Assembly: GCA_013396915.1 (NCBI GenBank)
Contig: VWZL01006771.1
Location: 310,001 to 374,000 of the forward strand
From: Stercorarius parasiticus
Lineage: Eukaryota; Chordata; Aves; Charadriiformes; Stercorariidae
Length of the DNA: 64,000 bases
Direction: 5' to 3'
Both the position numbers and the translations under genes were made by a program. How positions within the stretch are numbered: position 1 is the stretch's first letter; the number at the start of each line of letters is the position of its first letter. The notes below the pieces were generated by a model. That model searched no databases. It was not told where the DNA came from and saw nothing but the letters and a program-made list of their open reading frames with translations. Positions 37,850 to 49,585 of this stretch are shown one piece after another.

Positions 37850-38070
37850 AAATGTTGGTTGATAATGGAGAGTTATTGTCAAAATGCCATTTTAACTTGT
37901 TCTTCAGCAGAACAAGCTCAGTTATTATTAACAGCTAAGGACTGTGAACTGCAAAAATCATTCATTTCCTAGAAAACAGCCATTTAAATGACTGCAGTGA
38001 CATTTTAATACCACCTTTTATTACTGCTGAAGAAATCATTCACACCAAAACACAACGCTCGCCCTCCCCC
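37850..38070. other. Candidate conserved noncoding element (AT-rich unique)
   Basis: Unique AT-rich sequence with words such as CAGTTATTATTAACAGCTAA, TTTAAATGACTGCAGTGACA and TTTTATTACTGCTGAAG. These include an E-box-like CAGCTA and homeodomain-like cores. There is no open frame of note. Confidence 0.22.
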
Positions 38071-39702
38071 AGCCACTATAAAGACAGCAATTATGAAGTG
38101 CAACACATAAGATTTCTCTTAGGTGCTGCTACGGAAAAAATTCACTATTACTGATAATGCAATGGTGTGAAAAACATCTACATACAGCCTTGCCTGCATT
38201 TGCTTTTTAATGGACTGTGTTTTGGTCCTTTTCCATAAACTTTATTGAGGGGCTATTTTTAAAAGCGAGGTCTTTGAAGCAAAATGCTGTGCTGGTTCTC
38301 AGTATATATGAAGAATAAGGGAGTTCGGGAAGAGATAAAGGCACTGAGTTCATCAAAGCATTAATTCAGTTCGTAACGTTCTTTATACTAACTATGCCCA
38401 CTCAGTCTGGCACAAAATATATGGTTTTGAAGTTTCCTAAACACACTTGAAGTACTGGAATCAGTCCTATAAAATTGTGATACTAAAACAAACATCTGCA
38501 TTGATAGTTTTGCATCCTTTAATGTTTGTAAAGAGGTATATAAAAATAAGAGGTTGGAAGACTATGATTAGATTGAATTGCAACCGGATGTTGCTAGAGG
38601 TACTGTAACAAACGTTTTACCTTTAATTTTTGTTTCTACTAACTAATGAAAAGGGGTAAAATTTCGCTCGATATGTCTACTAAACACACGCTGAAATAGC
38701 TTCAAAAAAGTAATTTCTCCATTTCACAAATGCTGTGAAACATCTCTGTTTAGAGATGGAGTAATTTTTGAGCACAGCTTTGGTGCTTACCTTCAGGAGA
38801 CTCTTACGTACAAGTGCAGAGCACTTGAGACGAAACTTACCTCAACTCGGGATTCTGGTAGGTTTTTTCTCCAGGCTCATAAGGGTGGTTGTGTACTTTG
38901 TCCTCTATGTTCTCTAAATAAGTGGTCCTGGAACAAAATACCTGGCTCCTAGGAATGTCCATATGCATTTCTTACAGGAACAGTGAGATACGGGGCTGGA
39001 AATTGTAGTAGGAAATACTACTCTACAGGGTCCGTCACAAAAGAGTGGGCGGCACCATACCAGTTCCATCAAACTCTGGACCTGTATCTTCTGGTGTAAT
39101 TGTAGAGTCCTGGGCAAAAGAACCCAGCTCCTTACATTTAAGCAATTTAATAATTCATTACTACAGAAACATGGAACTTCAACTGGAACATACACAGCTC
39201 TACAGCCACATGTCAATTGATTACCTATGATTTCAGTGATGCGCAGGGTTTTATGGGAACCATCTGCACAGGGGCAATATTCATCCTATAGGAAATAACA
39301 AAAGAAAAATTTAGGCAGGCAGCAAGAGTTAGGTTTTTTTGCCCCTTTCCTTGCAGAAGAGTTAGCATGATTCATCTTCCCTTGTAGTCTGTAAACTCAC
39401 GGTGGGTCATGTGTATAAATACACCTGTTAAAGCATTCCTACATTGCTCAGGCTCACAGAAAGGCACGTGCAGTCTGTGCCCCAAAGACTTAAGGGTGAC
39501 ACAGAGTCATAAAAAAGTCAAGGTAAGGACTTCTGTCAAAATAAAGACAAACTGTGGCAGGACGTAACTTTAGTCTGAATGAGGGAAATGAGCAGAGACT
39601 GTGGACACGTAGCAGATGTGCACCTAGAAGTGGGATGGGTGTGCTGTATTAATATTCATTCTTTCTTTGCACTGTGGTAGGACCAGAAAGCCTGTATTTG
39701 GT

Positions 39703-39787
39703 TAGCAGCCCCTTGTGCCGAGTTCTGTGTGAACACATAAGTAGGCAGAGTCCCTGTCCCAAAGATTATACCATCTAATTATAGTCA
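39703..39787 (-). mobile_element. Ancient L2/MIR-type 3' tail, reverse orientation
   Basis: The reverse complement gives CTAATTAGATGGTATAATC-like sequence, then TTTGGGACAGGGACTCTGCC, TACTTATGTGTTCACACAGA and a CGGCACAAGGGGC end. This matches the same tail as the 29.19 kb fragment (AGATTGTAAGCTCTTTGGGA, CAGGGAC, TGTTTGTACAGCGCC) and is better conserved. It directly abuts another old repeat beginning near 39790. Confidence 0.65.
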
Positions 39788-39789
39788 AT

Positions 39790-40392
39790 ATTTCTGTCGT
39801 CCCCAAGGGCTCACGATTCCAGAGTTCAGGCCCCCAAAACCTTGAGATTGGCACAAAAATAATGAAATTGAAAAAAATAATAATAATACTGCAACTGGGG
39901 TTATTTTTATTTGCCTTCTGGTATCTAAGCCTTTTCAATACACTTGAGTCATGTTTTCTCCACAGCCCTAAGGACTAAAAATGTAGGTCTTGCCTACATG
40001 GGATTATTTTTTGGCGTAACCTAACATGTGAATTTAAAAAGATATTGTTAGATCAGTATAACCTTTTCTTCCAGCTGGCCACTCACACTGGGACCTAGCT
40101 GATATAGCTTAGGCAAAGTTATAATTTAACTCACCTCCAAAAAGCAGCCGAAACACTGCCCTGTGACGGAGTCACTATCCCAGGATAGTTTTATCAGTAC
40201 AATTTTGTAAATGCCTATTGGCATGAAATACAGCTGCGAGGATTTTTTGGCAAAACAAGGTGCTACTTAAATACCCTCAAAAAACCCCATGAAAAACGCA
40301 TGACTCCAGGAGCTGAGTGCTAAATGCTGAAGGAAAAGGTTAGATGCAAGCCTCAGGAGAGAAATCTCAGACGTTGGCAGTGCTGCTGCTGA
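39790..40392. mobile_element. Old interspersed repeat, apparently split by a second insertion
   Basis: The left part (39800-39980) has CTTGAGATTGGCACAAAAAT, then an AATAATAATAATACT stretch, TTTTTATTTGCCTTCTGGTA and CACAGCCCTAAGGACT. The right part (40285-40392) has CATGACTCCAGGAGCTGAG and AATCTCAGACGTTGGCAGTG. I recall these blocks as belonging, in this order, to one old repeat of archosaur and turtle genomes, but I cannot name the family with certainty. The middle (about 39985-40280) reads differently (TTGCCTACATGGGATTATTT, GATATAGCTTAGGC) and resembles a second old element inserted into the first. Boundaries are approximate. Confidence 0.4.
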
Positions 40393-43300
40393 AGGCAGAA
40401 AATGAGTAGGAAGGAGGACAACGTGAACTGCGATTAAATCCAGCTAGGACAGAAGCCAAACTGTTCTGGGTCGCTCACACTTAGCCTATTTATAATTTTA
40501 GTACAATACAGATCACGAACAATATTAAAATAAATAGCATGTGCCTTAATAACCTCCCCTTCTTGTCCCTGTCATGCAAAGAATTCTCTAATTCTCTGCC
40601 TACTGACAGCCTCATGTTTAATTGCTTTTACACCCTTCCATGTGTCTTGCCCTTAACTGCAACTCTGTCGAGCACAGTGGTATCCAACATTTAATTTTTT
40701 TCACTTTCTGCACAACTCTACATCACTACATTTAATTCTAGCAATACATGGAATTTAAATGATCCTCAACTGGCAAAATGAAATATTGATATGAGCTGAC
40801 AAAGACTTTACAGCTGTACATTTCTTGTTGGGCTCTAAATCAGAAGAATTTCTAATTCAACAGATTTATACTTTACATTTGGCTTTAAGACCATGAATGT
40901 TCGTTCCCTTCGTGACACTCCATTCTTCACTTGCAACAGTGTTGTTTTTCTGGTCTGTCCCTCTAATCCTGTGCCAGTATAACCCAATTAATTGCAGTGG
41001 GATGAACCTGAGGGTAGAGCATGGAAAAGCAAGTGCAGTATATTGCAGAGAGAAATTCTAAGGTACTGCATGTGACCAAGAGATCGCTGAAGATTTGCTG
41101 CTATTAACCTAACACAGATAACTCACCTTTCTTTGTGGGTTGTCACCTCGTACCACCATTTACCTCCACATTTGGATACCGTGATCCCTTTTCCTTGTCC
41201 TTCTCCGTTAAGCTGTTGTAGATAGATAATTATTTTTTTTTCTGAATGAGTTTGCTCACATGCTATGTTCTTCTATTCTCGGTGTAGCTGTATTGCTTAT
41301 CCGGAATTTAGCCTCCAATAACAGTGATTCTAACCCTGTGAAAGTAATATACTCCATAAGACTGGTTAGAAAACAGCAATGGTTTGCAACAATCCCCAGG
41401 GTCATCATCTAATAAACCAGATATTATTAGATAGATGGATAAACAATAGATATTTATAGTTATGGCTTCTTTCAGGTTGCTTATCTAAACCTCATTCAAA
41501 CCTTCTGGCACTAACTGAATCCGACCAGAAATCTTGCAAAAAATCTCTTTAATATTTCTTTTGATGGCAAATACGGCCAATGGAAGCCTGAGGATTTTTG
41601 GATATTACATTCATGCATGGGTCTTACAGCAACAGAACATCAGGAGAAGATAGAGTGAGGGCCAAAATCCTCAGGTGTCCTCATCTTGTAAGAAAAGTAT
41701 GTTCTACATGTTGCTGCATATGAGAATTTCTCCCTTCAGAATGTCTTCTTTCTCCTTTCTGTTTTTCTGTGGGTTTTTGGTTTTTGTTTTTATTTATTTG
41801 ATTTGATTTTATTTATTTAGACTCCTCTGTTTTCTGATGGGTAAATGTGCTTCTTACAAATGCTGTAAAATAAGATGATGTTTACACGAGAAGAATATTT
41901 TAAATAGTGTATAAAGAATTGTTGCTTATATTAAGAAGCATGTTAAGAAACGCTAAAGCCGCCTATGTTGAAGTTTGGTACCTATTTCTTAGCTGTCATC
42001 CAGAGATGACAGGTGAGCACATGGATCCCAGCCAGCCCTTGTAAGTGACCTAGAACTCTCTATCAATGCCTACCCTGCAATATTACTCCCACATAGTGAG
42101 GATTTATTAATACTTTATTAACACTTGTACCGCTGTGCCTCTCACATAGTTTACTGCTCAGAACGAATCAGGGCTGCACTTGGAAGCACTAACTGTCAGC
42201 CTTTAATAATGTTGGATACAAACTTGATAAGAAAGGTAAAAAGCTGGAGCTTAGTTACCCGTCTTCTGAGTTTTTCCTATTTTTTATGGGAGTTAAGCTG
42301 CAGGATGGCTTAACTTTGCTCATAATTTGCCTGGGCATGTGAAGATGCAAAAAGCAAAAGCATTCATTGTCTAATCGTAAGAAATTTCCTTTAATTTAGT
42401 ATTTTGGTTCTACAAGAGATCAACAGATATGGCAGAATTTCACTATAATGGAAGATGTAAATGCTGTAACCTCTGTAAAAAAAAAAAAGGCAAAACCCAG
42501 GCAAATTCATAGAAATATTCAATGAGGTTTGAATTTTTCACAGTGTCTCAATAGAAAATTAAAAAGTTTTAAAAGAATAAAAGGAATTTGAAAATGAACC
42601 CCTGTCAAAAGTCATCAGCCTGCATTGCACAAGAAGCGAGACTGGGTGCTCCTATTGGGCTGCCACCTGAGAAGTCAAAGGATTTAATAGTTAAATTTCT
42701 ACAATAAGGTCTTCAGTGACTGATTAGCTAGATCTAAAATTGGTTGTAGTGATTTCTTTGGCCCTGGAGCAGGCCTAAAGCTCTGTTTGCAAAGAATAAT
42801 AATAATTTCGTCCTGCTTAGTTATGAACCTCAACGTTAGGAACCAAAGCAACCGGTTCCATATTCTCCATGTTTCTTAACTCACTGAAGCTTCTTTGGAG
42901 CTCTTCATCTCTCTCACAGAGGTCGCACAGAGGATGCATCTAAATTTGAGTAAGCACTGAGAGTCTCAAATTTAGCCTTTAAATTTTGGTGCTTTTTTTT
43001 TTTTTCCCCATTATTTTCCTAGGCTCTCTATAGACATGCAAAAGGGAATTTCAGCTCATTTGCTTAAGACTAGGTGAGCCTTCTGGCTAGCAGCATTAAA
43101 CCCCACAAGTTTCTGCAAGAAAATGCGATGAGGGAGGGACGTGGATAGCATCCTATCTGACCACCTGTGAATCTCAGGTGAGTCCATTTACCTGCATTTA
43201 CCTGCAGGAGGAACAGCTGCCACTGCAAGACACAGCAAAGCTGGAACGCACACGCTGCGAGTGGCAGCAGGACATCTCAGGGTCTGCACTGGACCCTGCC

Positions 43301-44880
43301 TTCAAGGCTTGTACTTCTTCTTCACTGTTTTATAAAGATTCTTTCCTGTTTAGTACTGCAGAGATAAAGGAAATTAAGTCAGTGCATATGTTATTACCAA
43401 ACAAACAAAAAAGCCAGATTAAGTCTCTTCATGTATCAGAATATCATTTCAGCATCATAACCTCTTATCTCATCCTTTATCTGAATTATTCTTTCAGGAA
43501 GACAGAGTCATTATTAACTCAAATAGTCATCGTTACATGCTTCAAATATTCTCATGCCTGCCTGCTTTGTGTACCTGAAGAGAACGCTCTAACGCTAGAT
43601 TGGTATCAAGATTTCCCGTAAGATCTGCAAACTTCTCTGGAAAAACAGGGCAGCGGCTATGGGACTTAATGAGAGACACTAAACTCATTCTGCGCTCCGA
43701 GAAGGGGAGTCTGAGAGGATGTGCACGTTGCCAAATAATTCCACTTGCTATTCAAACGCACAAAGAAAAAACGGGCTTAGTGTTTGGAGAAAGGGGCTGA
43801 AAAATATGAAAGCAAAACTGAGCACAGAAAGAACAAAACACAGGCTAGTTTACTCATGACAATGATGTAAATCAGCTTTTAGAATAACACTGAGGGAAAA
43901 AAAACATCACAAAAAAACCTAGTGCAAAAGGGTCTGCGCTATAGAACAGAAAGAAGCAGTTGAATGCTACACGGAGCTCTCTTAATATCTGGGGGAGAGT
44001 TTCTTATACATTTATATAATTTATTGTGCTGTATGTTACCAGACACAAGTGAAAAGAAAGACTCAACAAAGGACATTGCACAGGGGCTGGTGGGCAGGAA
44101 GAAAGTCCAGCCGGGCTGCAGGGTGGCACAGCATCAGCTCTCTCTGTGCACTGAAATGCAAATGTGCGGCGTTGTTGTTGGCTGCAGTGGCAAGACTGAA
44201 ATTGGAGGAAGCAGATGCTGTAATCTGATGATGATGTTGTTCTTGCTGAGTCTGAAGAATCACTTCAAGAGCTAGTAATGAGAGTCGCTGAAGCTAGTGT
44301 TGATTACAGACTACATCAGAATGTAAAAAGATAAAGGTGATGACACTTCTGAAATGGCGTATTGCAGCCACAATATAAAGAAAGAGGTTGAGCAATGAAG
44401 GAAATTCTGTTTCTAACAGACAGTCGATAAAAATGGAGAGTCCCAGTTCTTGGAAGAAGACATCTCATTCTATATTTATGCACACGAACGTTTGACTATT
44501 AAGGATCCCCAAAAGGGGACTGTGAACACAAGACCAGGTGAATCTCTGCACCCATTTTCTCTGGTCTAGGAAGGGAGAATATGGATGCAATAGAAACAAA
44601 GCACATGGGTTAGAAAAGCTGAGTGGATTTGTAATCTCAGGCTCTCTCCAAATGCCATCAGAGTTGACTTTGGGATAAAGAATACTTTTAAATGCTTTTA
44701 AAGTATTTAATACCTTAAAATACTACAAAATGCTTTTAAAAGAATGTCTTCACAAGGGAGCAGAAAGAAGCAATGTAAGAAGGAAGCCAAGGGAAGGTCA
44801 GTCAGTGGTTTGAAACGGCTACACATTAGCTGATTTAAGCTGAACAGGGGTCACAGATGGAGCCTGAAGCTGTTTTTAAA
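40393..44880. other. No recognisable gene (4.5 kb)
   Basis: AT-rich unique sequence. The longest frame (43178-43621, 147 codons, plus strand) has no recognisable domain. It begins just upstream of a TTTACCTGCA direct duplication (43188-43206). A T-rich tract lies at 41.75 kb and an A12 run near 42.48 kb. Confidence 0.68.
41744..41819. repeat. T-rich low-complexity tract
   Basis: A pyrimidine-rich stretch passes into GGTTTTTG and then TTTATTTATTTGATTTGATT-type units. No element body adjoins it that I can recognise. Confidence 0.8.
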
Positions 44881-44920
44881 AAGGTTATTGGGCAGGTTTA
44901 CAACCGGAAAACCCCTCGCC

Positions 44921-45386
44921 TCAGGGACACACGAATTTGTCAAACAGATCTAGCTTTAACACAAACATACTCCCAAGGATCAAATGGACAATCCTGCTAA
45001 CAAATCCCCTCTTTTTCCAGGGACCTGAGACTCTGCTGATGCCCCTGGTGTCTCCAGTCTTTTTCCTGTGGCACAGATACGCACAATTTTTTCCCTTGCC
45101 ACAGGTTAAACAGGAGGTTATTGTAGGCACAAAAGTGCGGCGGCCTAAAATAGTAAAAGCTAAGCAAAGGATTATGGGGAGCATCTGCTTGAAAAGGACT
45201 CTTGAAGGAGTGGTCAAAGGACCCCAGAAGACCACAATGCCACAAGCAGCTGCTGGAGTAGCTGAACATTTTGGCGTTAGTATTGGTCCTGCAGCCCAGC
45301 CTCAATGTGCTTTGTCCCTGACCCTTTTTATTTTGTCACTTGGATTATTGTTCTCAGTTAAGGCTGTACGTGGGTGCTATTTCTAG
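44921..45386. other. Block of overlapping open frames on both strands, function unknown
   Basis: A 149-codon plus-strand frame (44937-45386) overlaps 104- and 102-codon minus-strand frames. On the plus strand CTCTTTTTCCAG at 45009-45020 resembles a splice acceptor. The translation has no domain that I recognise. The rather even GC content lowers stop frequency and may account for this without coding. Other possibilities are a noncoding RNA exon or a decayed retroelement piece, but nothing identifies either. Confidence 0.3.
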
Positions 45387-46469
45387 CAAGAGTCAGTTCT
45401 CAGCTTCTTTAGCTGTGAAATATTAAGTCTCCTCACTGTGATATTTTATCATATTGCACATTGGCCAATAGCCACATAATTTCCAGTTCGTAAATGCACC
45501 GCCATCAATCAGACGTGAGTGCTGAGGAGGTGAAAGAGCTTTTGCAAAATTAAAGGGATTCCTAAGTCCTTGCACTACAAGTGACTCCTGTTTCTACCTG
45601 ACCACTCGTGAAACTATGGCCCTCTACCCCAAGACAATTGCAAATGGTCACAAATGATCTAATTTGTATATTGCAACCAACTGAAACTGGGAAAGCACTA
45701 GAGCATGCATCCTAGAAAAGCTGGAGGCCCAGCTCATGTCCCTTTAAATGTCACTGCTGTGTCACACTACTTCTGACACATTATGTCATGTGTGGTGTGA
45801 TTTCAGAGAGCAGGCAGTCTCTGAGCCAAGCATGCAGCAGATGTTGAAGAGACCAGGTGGCCATAAGAAATGGGTAATTTTAGATCTCTCCAAATAGTTC
45901 AGCAGCCAGGCTTCTTCACTGCTTGTGCATCTCCAGTCCAAATCTCTGACAGCAAAGACAGCAACTTTGATTTCCCGATGAGCATCATCAAACACATTTA
46001 ATTGTCTCTTGATCCTTAGGATTTATCCACTTGGGTTTGTAGCAGAAGGATGGGTGAGGGACTAGCAGGGATGGTAATAACAGCACAAGTACCTCTCAGC
46101 TAGCTACTTGTCAGGCTAAATGCAGTCACAATTGCCAACCTGCGTCTGCTGTTCCAGCAAAGCTGATTTAGTTAACTCTGCCAACTTCCCACTCCCCATC
46201 CTCTCCAATACAAGTAATTTCGATGTTGCCTCTACTCCCACCTTCCTGCAGCTCAGTCATTTCTTATTCTTGATTCTGGTAGAGCTCAGGGCAAGCTACT
46301 GCTGTTAAAGTTGAAGATCTGACCACTTCTCTCCCATCATGTTGTTATAACAGCAATGGTTATCCATACTAGATTTGCTGATTAACACCTTTAGTATGAA
46401 TGGGGTTCAGCTCGTGTAACTGCAGCCATCTAAAAGTCAGGGGTTTGCCCTAAGCAAGCCATCAAAGCC

Positions 46470-46490
46470 CCCTCTGTAGTCCACAGAGGG
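46470..46490. other. Perfect short inverted repeat
   Basis: CCCTCTGT and ACAGAGGG pair perfectly around a five-base loop (AGTCC). No transcript or terminator role can be argued in vertebrate intergenic DNA; one such palindrome in 64 kb is near chance expectation. Confidence 0.7.
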
Positions 46491-47708
46491 ACAGAAATGT
46501 TCTTCTAAACTTTCACCCCATCTATCCCAAATGCCTATTTTAGAAGAGGAAAAATACATACCTCTCCCCCCACACTCATTGACTATAGAGGGAACCTAGA
46601 TGATCAGCATAGATTCAAAGCCTAATTTTCAGAAGCGCAATAGGATAAATCCCACGGCATCCTATCCTTCATGATATTAGTTACCATGTTACACTCCCTT
46701 ATTGGTTAAGAATGTAAAGCATGTGCAGAAATGACCTCATATGTAACTCCTACAGGTGAGGCGTTCATTAATGGTCAGAGCCAATTAAAAAACACCAATT
46801 TTGTATTTTAGGTAATGGTCTTTGAACACCTGCACCGATTTCCACACCAGATTTTCAGCAAGCGAGGAAGCAACTGCTCCTAGAGAATGTTGCCCTCCTT
46901 TCCTGCTCAATGACTGTATGTCATGGCAGAAGTAAAGACTTCGGGAAGTTGGGCAAGTTGCTGGTTCTGCAATGCTCAATAAATCTGAGCTGTACATTAT
47001 GTTGATTTAAGTATCTTCCAGCAGTCAAAGCTCCCTGGATTTTCAAGAAATAGATTGTGCTGCACTAAGGTCTAGCTACACGTGCGCTACCAAGAGCAGA
47101 AGTCCTTTTCACCCATAAATTTCAGCCCAACTCTATAGTTAGAGAAGTATCACTTTACTTTTTCTTGTATCTTGGAGCCAAAGAGTTCATTTTAGGTAAT
47201 AAATCCTGCACAACGGTAGCATAATCCAAGGAAGCAGTAACTGCAGTGATATAGAAAAGGTACTATTTTTCTCAGTCATGATTTAGGTCACAGCTTCATC
47301 AGATTGGTTATTGCTATAGCAACCACAGCTTTTGCTTTTGTACAGAGACTTCTAACAGTATTCCACAAGGTAAAAGAAACATGCTGAAACACAGGAGATA
47401 AACCAAAGATATAAAGGCATACGGCCCATCAAGGTAAAAAAAACGAAACCAATCTACTCTTTCCTCAAAGTTTGAACTAACGCTTCATTGCAAAAGAGAA
47501 AGAATGGAAGTAATGAAAATAAATATAACAAGTGTTTCATGGGCCCGGGTAGAAATGAAACCATGGTAAGGCTATTAGAGCTCAGAACACAAAAGACTCT
47601 TTCCTCTGGTACAGAAGGTCACAGATTTAGCTCCTGTGAAGGGAAAATCCAAGCATACTTCATTTACTGAGCTACTACACTAGAATAAGCACCTTTAATT
47701 ATTTTAGT

Positions 47709-47726
47709 CTCTCTCTCTCTCTCTCT
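47709..47726. repeat. (CT)9 microsatellite
   Basis: Nine uninterrupted CT units. It is the only sizeable pure dinucleotide run I noticed in the window, in keeping with the low microsatellite content of bird genomes. Confidence 0.95.
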
Positions 47727-48084
47727 GCTTTCCAGACAATGACAAAGCCTTGTGAAGGCAGGGTTTTTATTTATTACCTAGCTCGTGTAGATGCTTTATT
47801 TAACCAGCCTTGCCAACACAATGATTTCCTTAGGAAACTTTGTCCCTCACCGCAAATTACATCCTATTAATTTAAAGAAGCAGAGACAAAAATTAACTTT
47901 CTGCCCCTTTTGCCACAAACCTGCTATGGGCCATTAAAAATATACCAATCCTACTTGTTAAACGTACTTTGAATGGGCTGGTTTAAATTGGCACACGCCT
48001 GCCTATAACGAACAAGTTTTTGAGTTGGCTTTTAGTTGGGCTAATGTATGAAAACCAAGAAAGGACCTAATAATGGCTAATAGT

Positions 48085-48262
48085 CAGCTCTTACACAGCC
48101 GAGCACTTTTCATCTCCAGAGTGCTTTTCAATATTAACTAATTAAATTTAACCCTTTCCTGGAAGGGGGACATTATGAATGTTTTATTGATCAGATAAAT
48201 GAGAGTGAAAGTTTGAATGGTTTAACCCCCAAAGTCAGGTAAAACCAGTAAAAGCCAAAGCT
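48085..48262 (-). mobile_element. Ancient MIR-type SINE, reverse orientation
   Basis: On the plus strand the order is reversed relative to the copy at 36.8 kb. The tail comes first (GAGCACTTTTCATCTCCAGA, GTGCTTTTCAATATTAACTA, ATTAA), then GGGGGACATTATGAATG, then an equivalent of the CORE (CAGATAAATGAGAGTGAAAG, CCCAAAGTCAGGTAAAACC). Divergence is high, but four blocks keep the expected order. The 5' limit near 48262 is approximate. Confidence 0.62.
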
Positions 48263-49244
48263 CTGCACCTCCTTGCTAGATGTTGTCAGGATCTCAGGTC
48301 TCCCTTCCTAAGATGGCAACTAGTGATAGACCCCAGTGGCTCCCCTGGGCACTTAAAGAACGGGACCATACAAGTTTGTTAAAAATTGCTACTGAGAAGT
48401 TTTGGTTTGCAGACAATGAGGCCCCAATCCAGCAAAGAAATCTGAGTCCCGTAATTGCTTAATATTTATCCTGAAAAGCCTGTGCTGAAGACTTAGAGTT
48501 TGGTGTGTGTGGCCCTGCCTGTGGCATACAACCCTAACAAAGGACACAAAGCATATTGCTTAGCAATGAATATCAATGGATGCATCTTACTCTAGTCCTT
48601 TTATGTAAAAACATATTTCTGCAAACACAGACTGAGGTTTGGGCTGAAATAATTGTTCCTCAGTATGCCATCGTACATAGTCATGCTTTCATTTTTTTGG
48701 CCAGCTGACATTTGTTCAGATTTCAAAATATTTACTTACTCATGTTTCCTTTTTTTGGCTGTATTTGCTGAACTATATAACTTTCTTTTTATCTGTAGAT
48801 GTAACTGTATGTATTGCTGCAAATTGGTAGATAACCTAAATGTACCCACAGCTCTAAAATCTTCCAGCTGTTACCTCAACTATATCAAAATTAAAATAAT
48901 TATATTAAACTGTTTAGGTATTTTTCTAGTACAATAATTCTGAAGAAGTCCCCCAGGACTGTCCCAATTTGTTTTTTAAAACTATCGCGAGCTCGAGTTT
49001 GCATTACACTCAGAAACTAGACTGTTTGCTTTATTTAATACAATGTTGTCCGTCAGACCACTTGCACGGCATCCAGTATAATTACCTGCCTTCCTGACAC
49101 AGATGCATCAACATATATTTTCAGTCTACATACCAGTCTCTGACTCCAGTGGTCAGACATCACCCTGATCCCACAGATTTAGACTGTTGTGAGAACTGCC
49201 ATGAAACACAATTTCCATTTAATTAAAGGCAGTACAAACATTCC

Positions 49245-49325
49245 AGTTTCTATGGCTACATCTGTCCTAGTACATAAAACAGGCCAGGGCCCGTTCTTTG
49301 CCCTGATGGCAAGTGGCAAGGCATG
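49245..49325 (+). repeat. Diverged direct repeat, copy 1
   Basis: CTATGGCTACATCTGTCCTA, then GTACATAAAACA and a GGCCAGGGCCCG block, recurs in similar form about 270 bp downstream at 49515-49585. The start resembles the GCTATGTCTACAC terminus of old DNA-transposon-derived repeats in reptiles and birds, but the family is not established. Confidence 0.4.
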
Positions 49326-49514
49326 GCTTGTAACCATGTGGCTACATCCTCCTTTTCCCATCCTGCCTACTGGGAACAGTCCCTGGCTAGTCCTGTTGCC
49401 TGCACTGTGTCTGGGCATCATGTGCCAGGGAAGTTACTAAAAATTAAATGGCATAGACCACAGCAGGAAAGTGCTTGAATCCCTGCCCTGCTCCTCTTTT
49501 GTGTAAGAGTATAG

Positions 49515-49585
49515 ACATTGGCTATGGCTACATCTTAGTAAATAAAACAAACTGGGGTTCGGAGAGTAACTCTGATCCCCACAGC
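49515..49585 (+). repeat. Diverged direct repeat, copy 2
   Basis: GGCTATGGCTACATCTTAGT, then AAATAAAACA and ACTGGGGTTCGG, parallels the segment at 49245-49325. The shared part is TATGGCTACATCT, a short gap, then AGTA(A/C)ATAAAACA. Two insertions of the same old family, or an old local duplication, would both explain it. Confidence 0.4.

Larger units (their letters stand above)
45387..48084. other. No recognisable gene (2.7 kb)
   Basis: Unique sequence with a short perfect hairpin (46470-46490) and the (CT)9 run at 47.71 kb. ATTGG (47303-47307) lies just before TTGCTATAGCAACCACA; this resembles a CCAAT-box, RFX and RUNX grouping but may be chance. Confidence 0.65.

Noticed and set aside
43178..43621. 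147-codon plus-strand frame as an exon
   Set aside because: No domain, no clear splice donor or acceptor pair, and the carboxyl half is low in complexity and AT-driven.
44921..45305. Endogenous retrovirus fragment on the minus strand
   Set aside because: I considered a retroviral leader or gag piece, but saw no primer-binding site, LTR ends, zinc knuckle or protease/polymerase motif. It is kept only as an unexplained open block.
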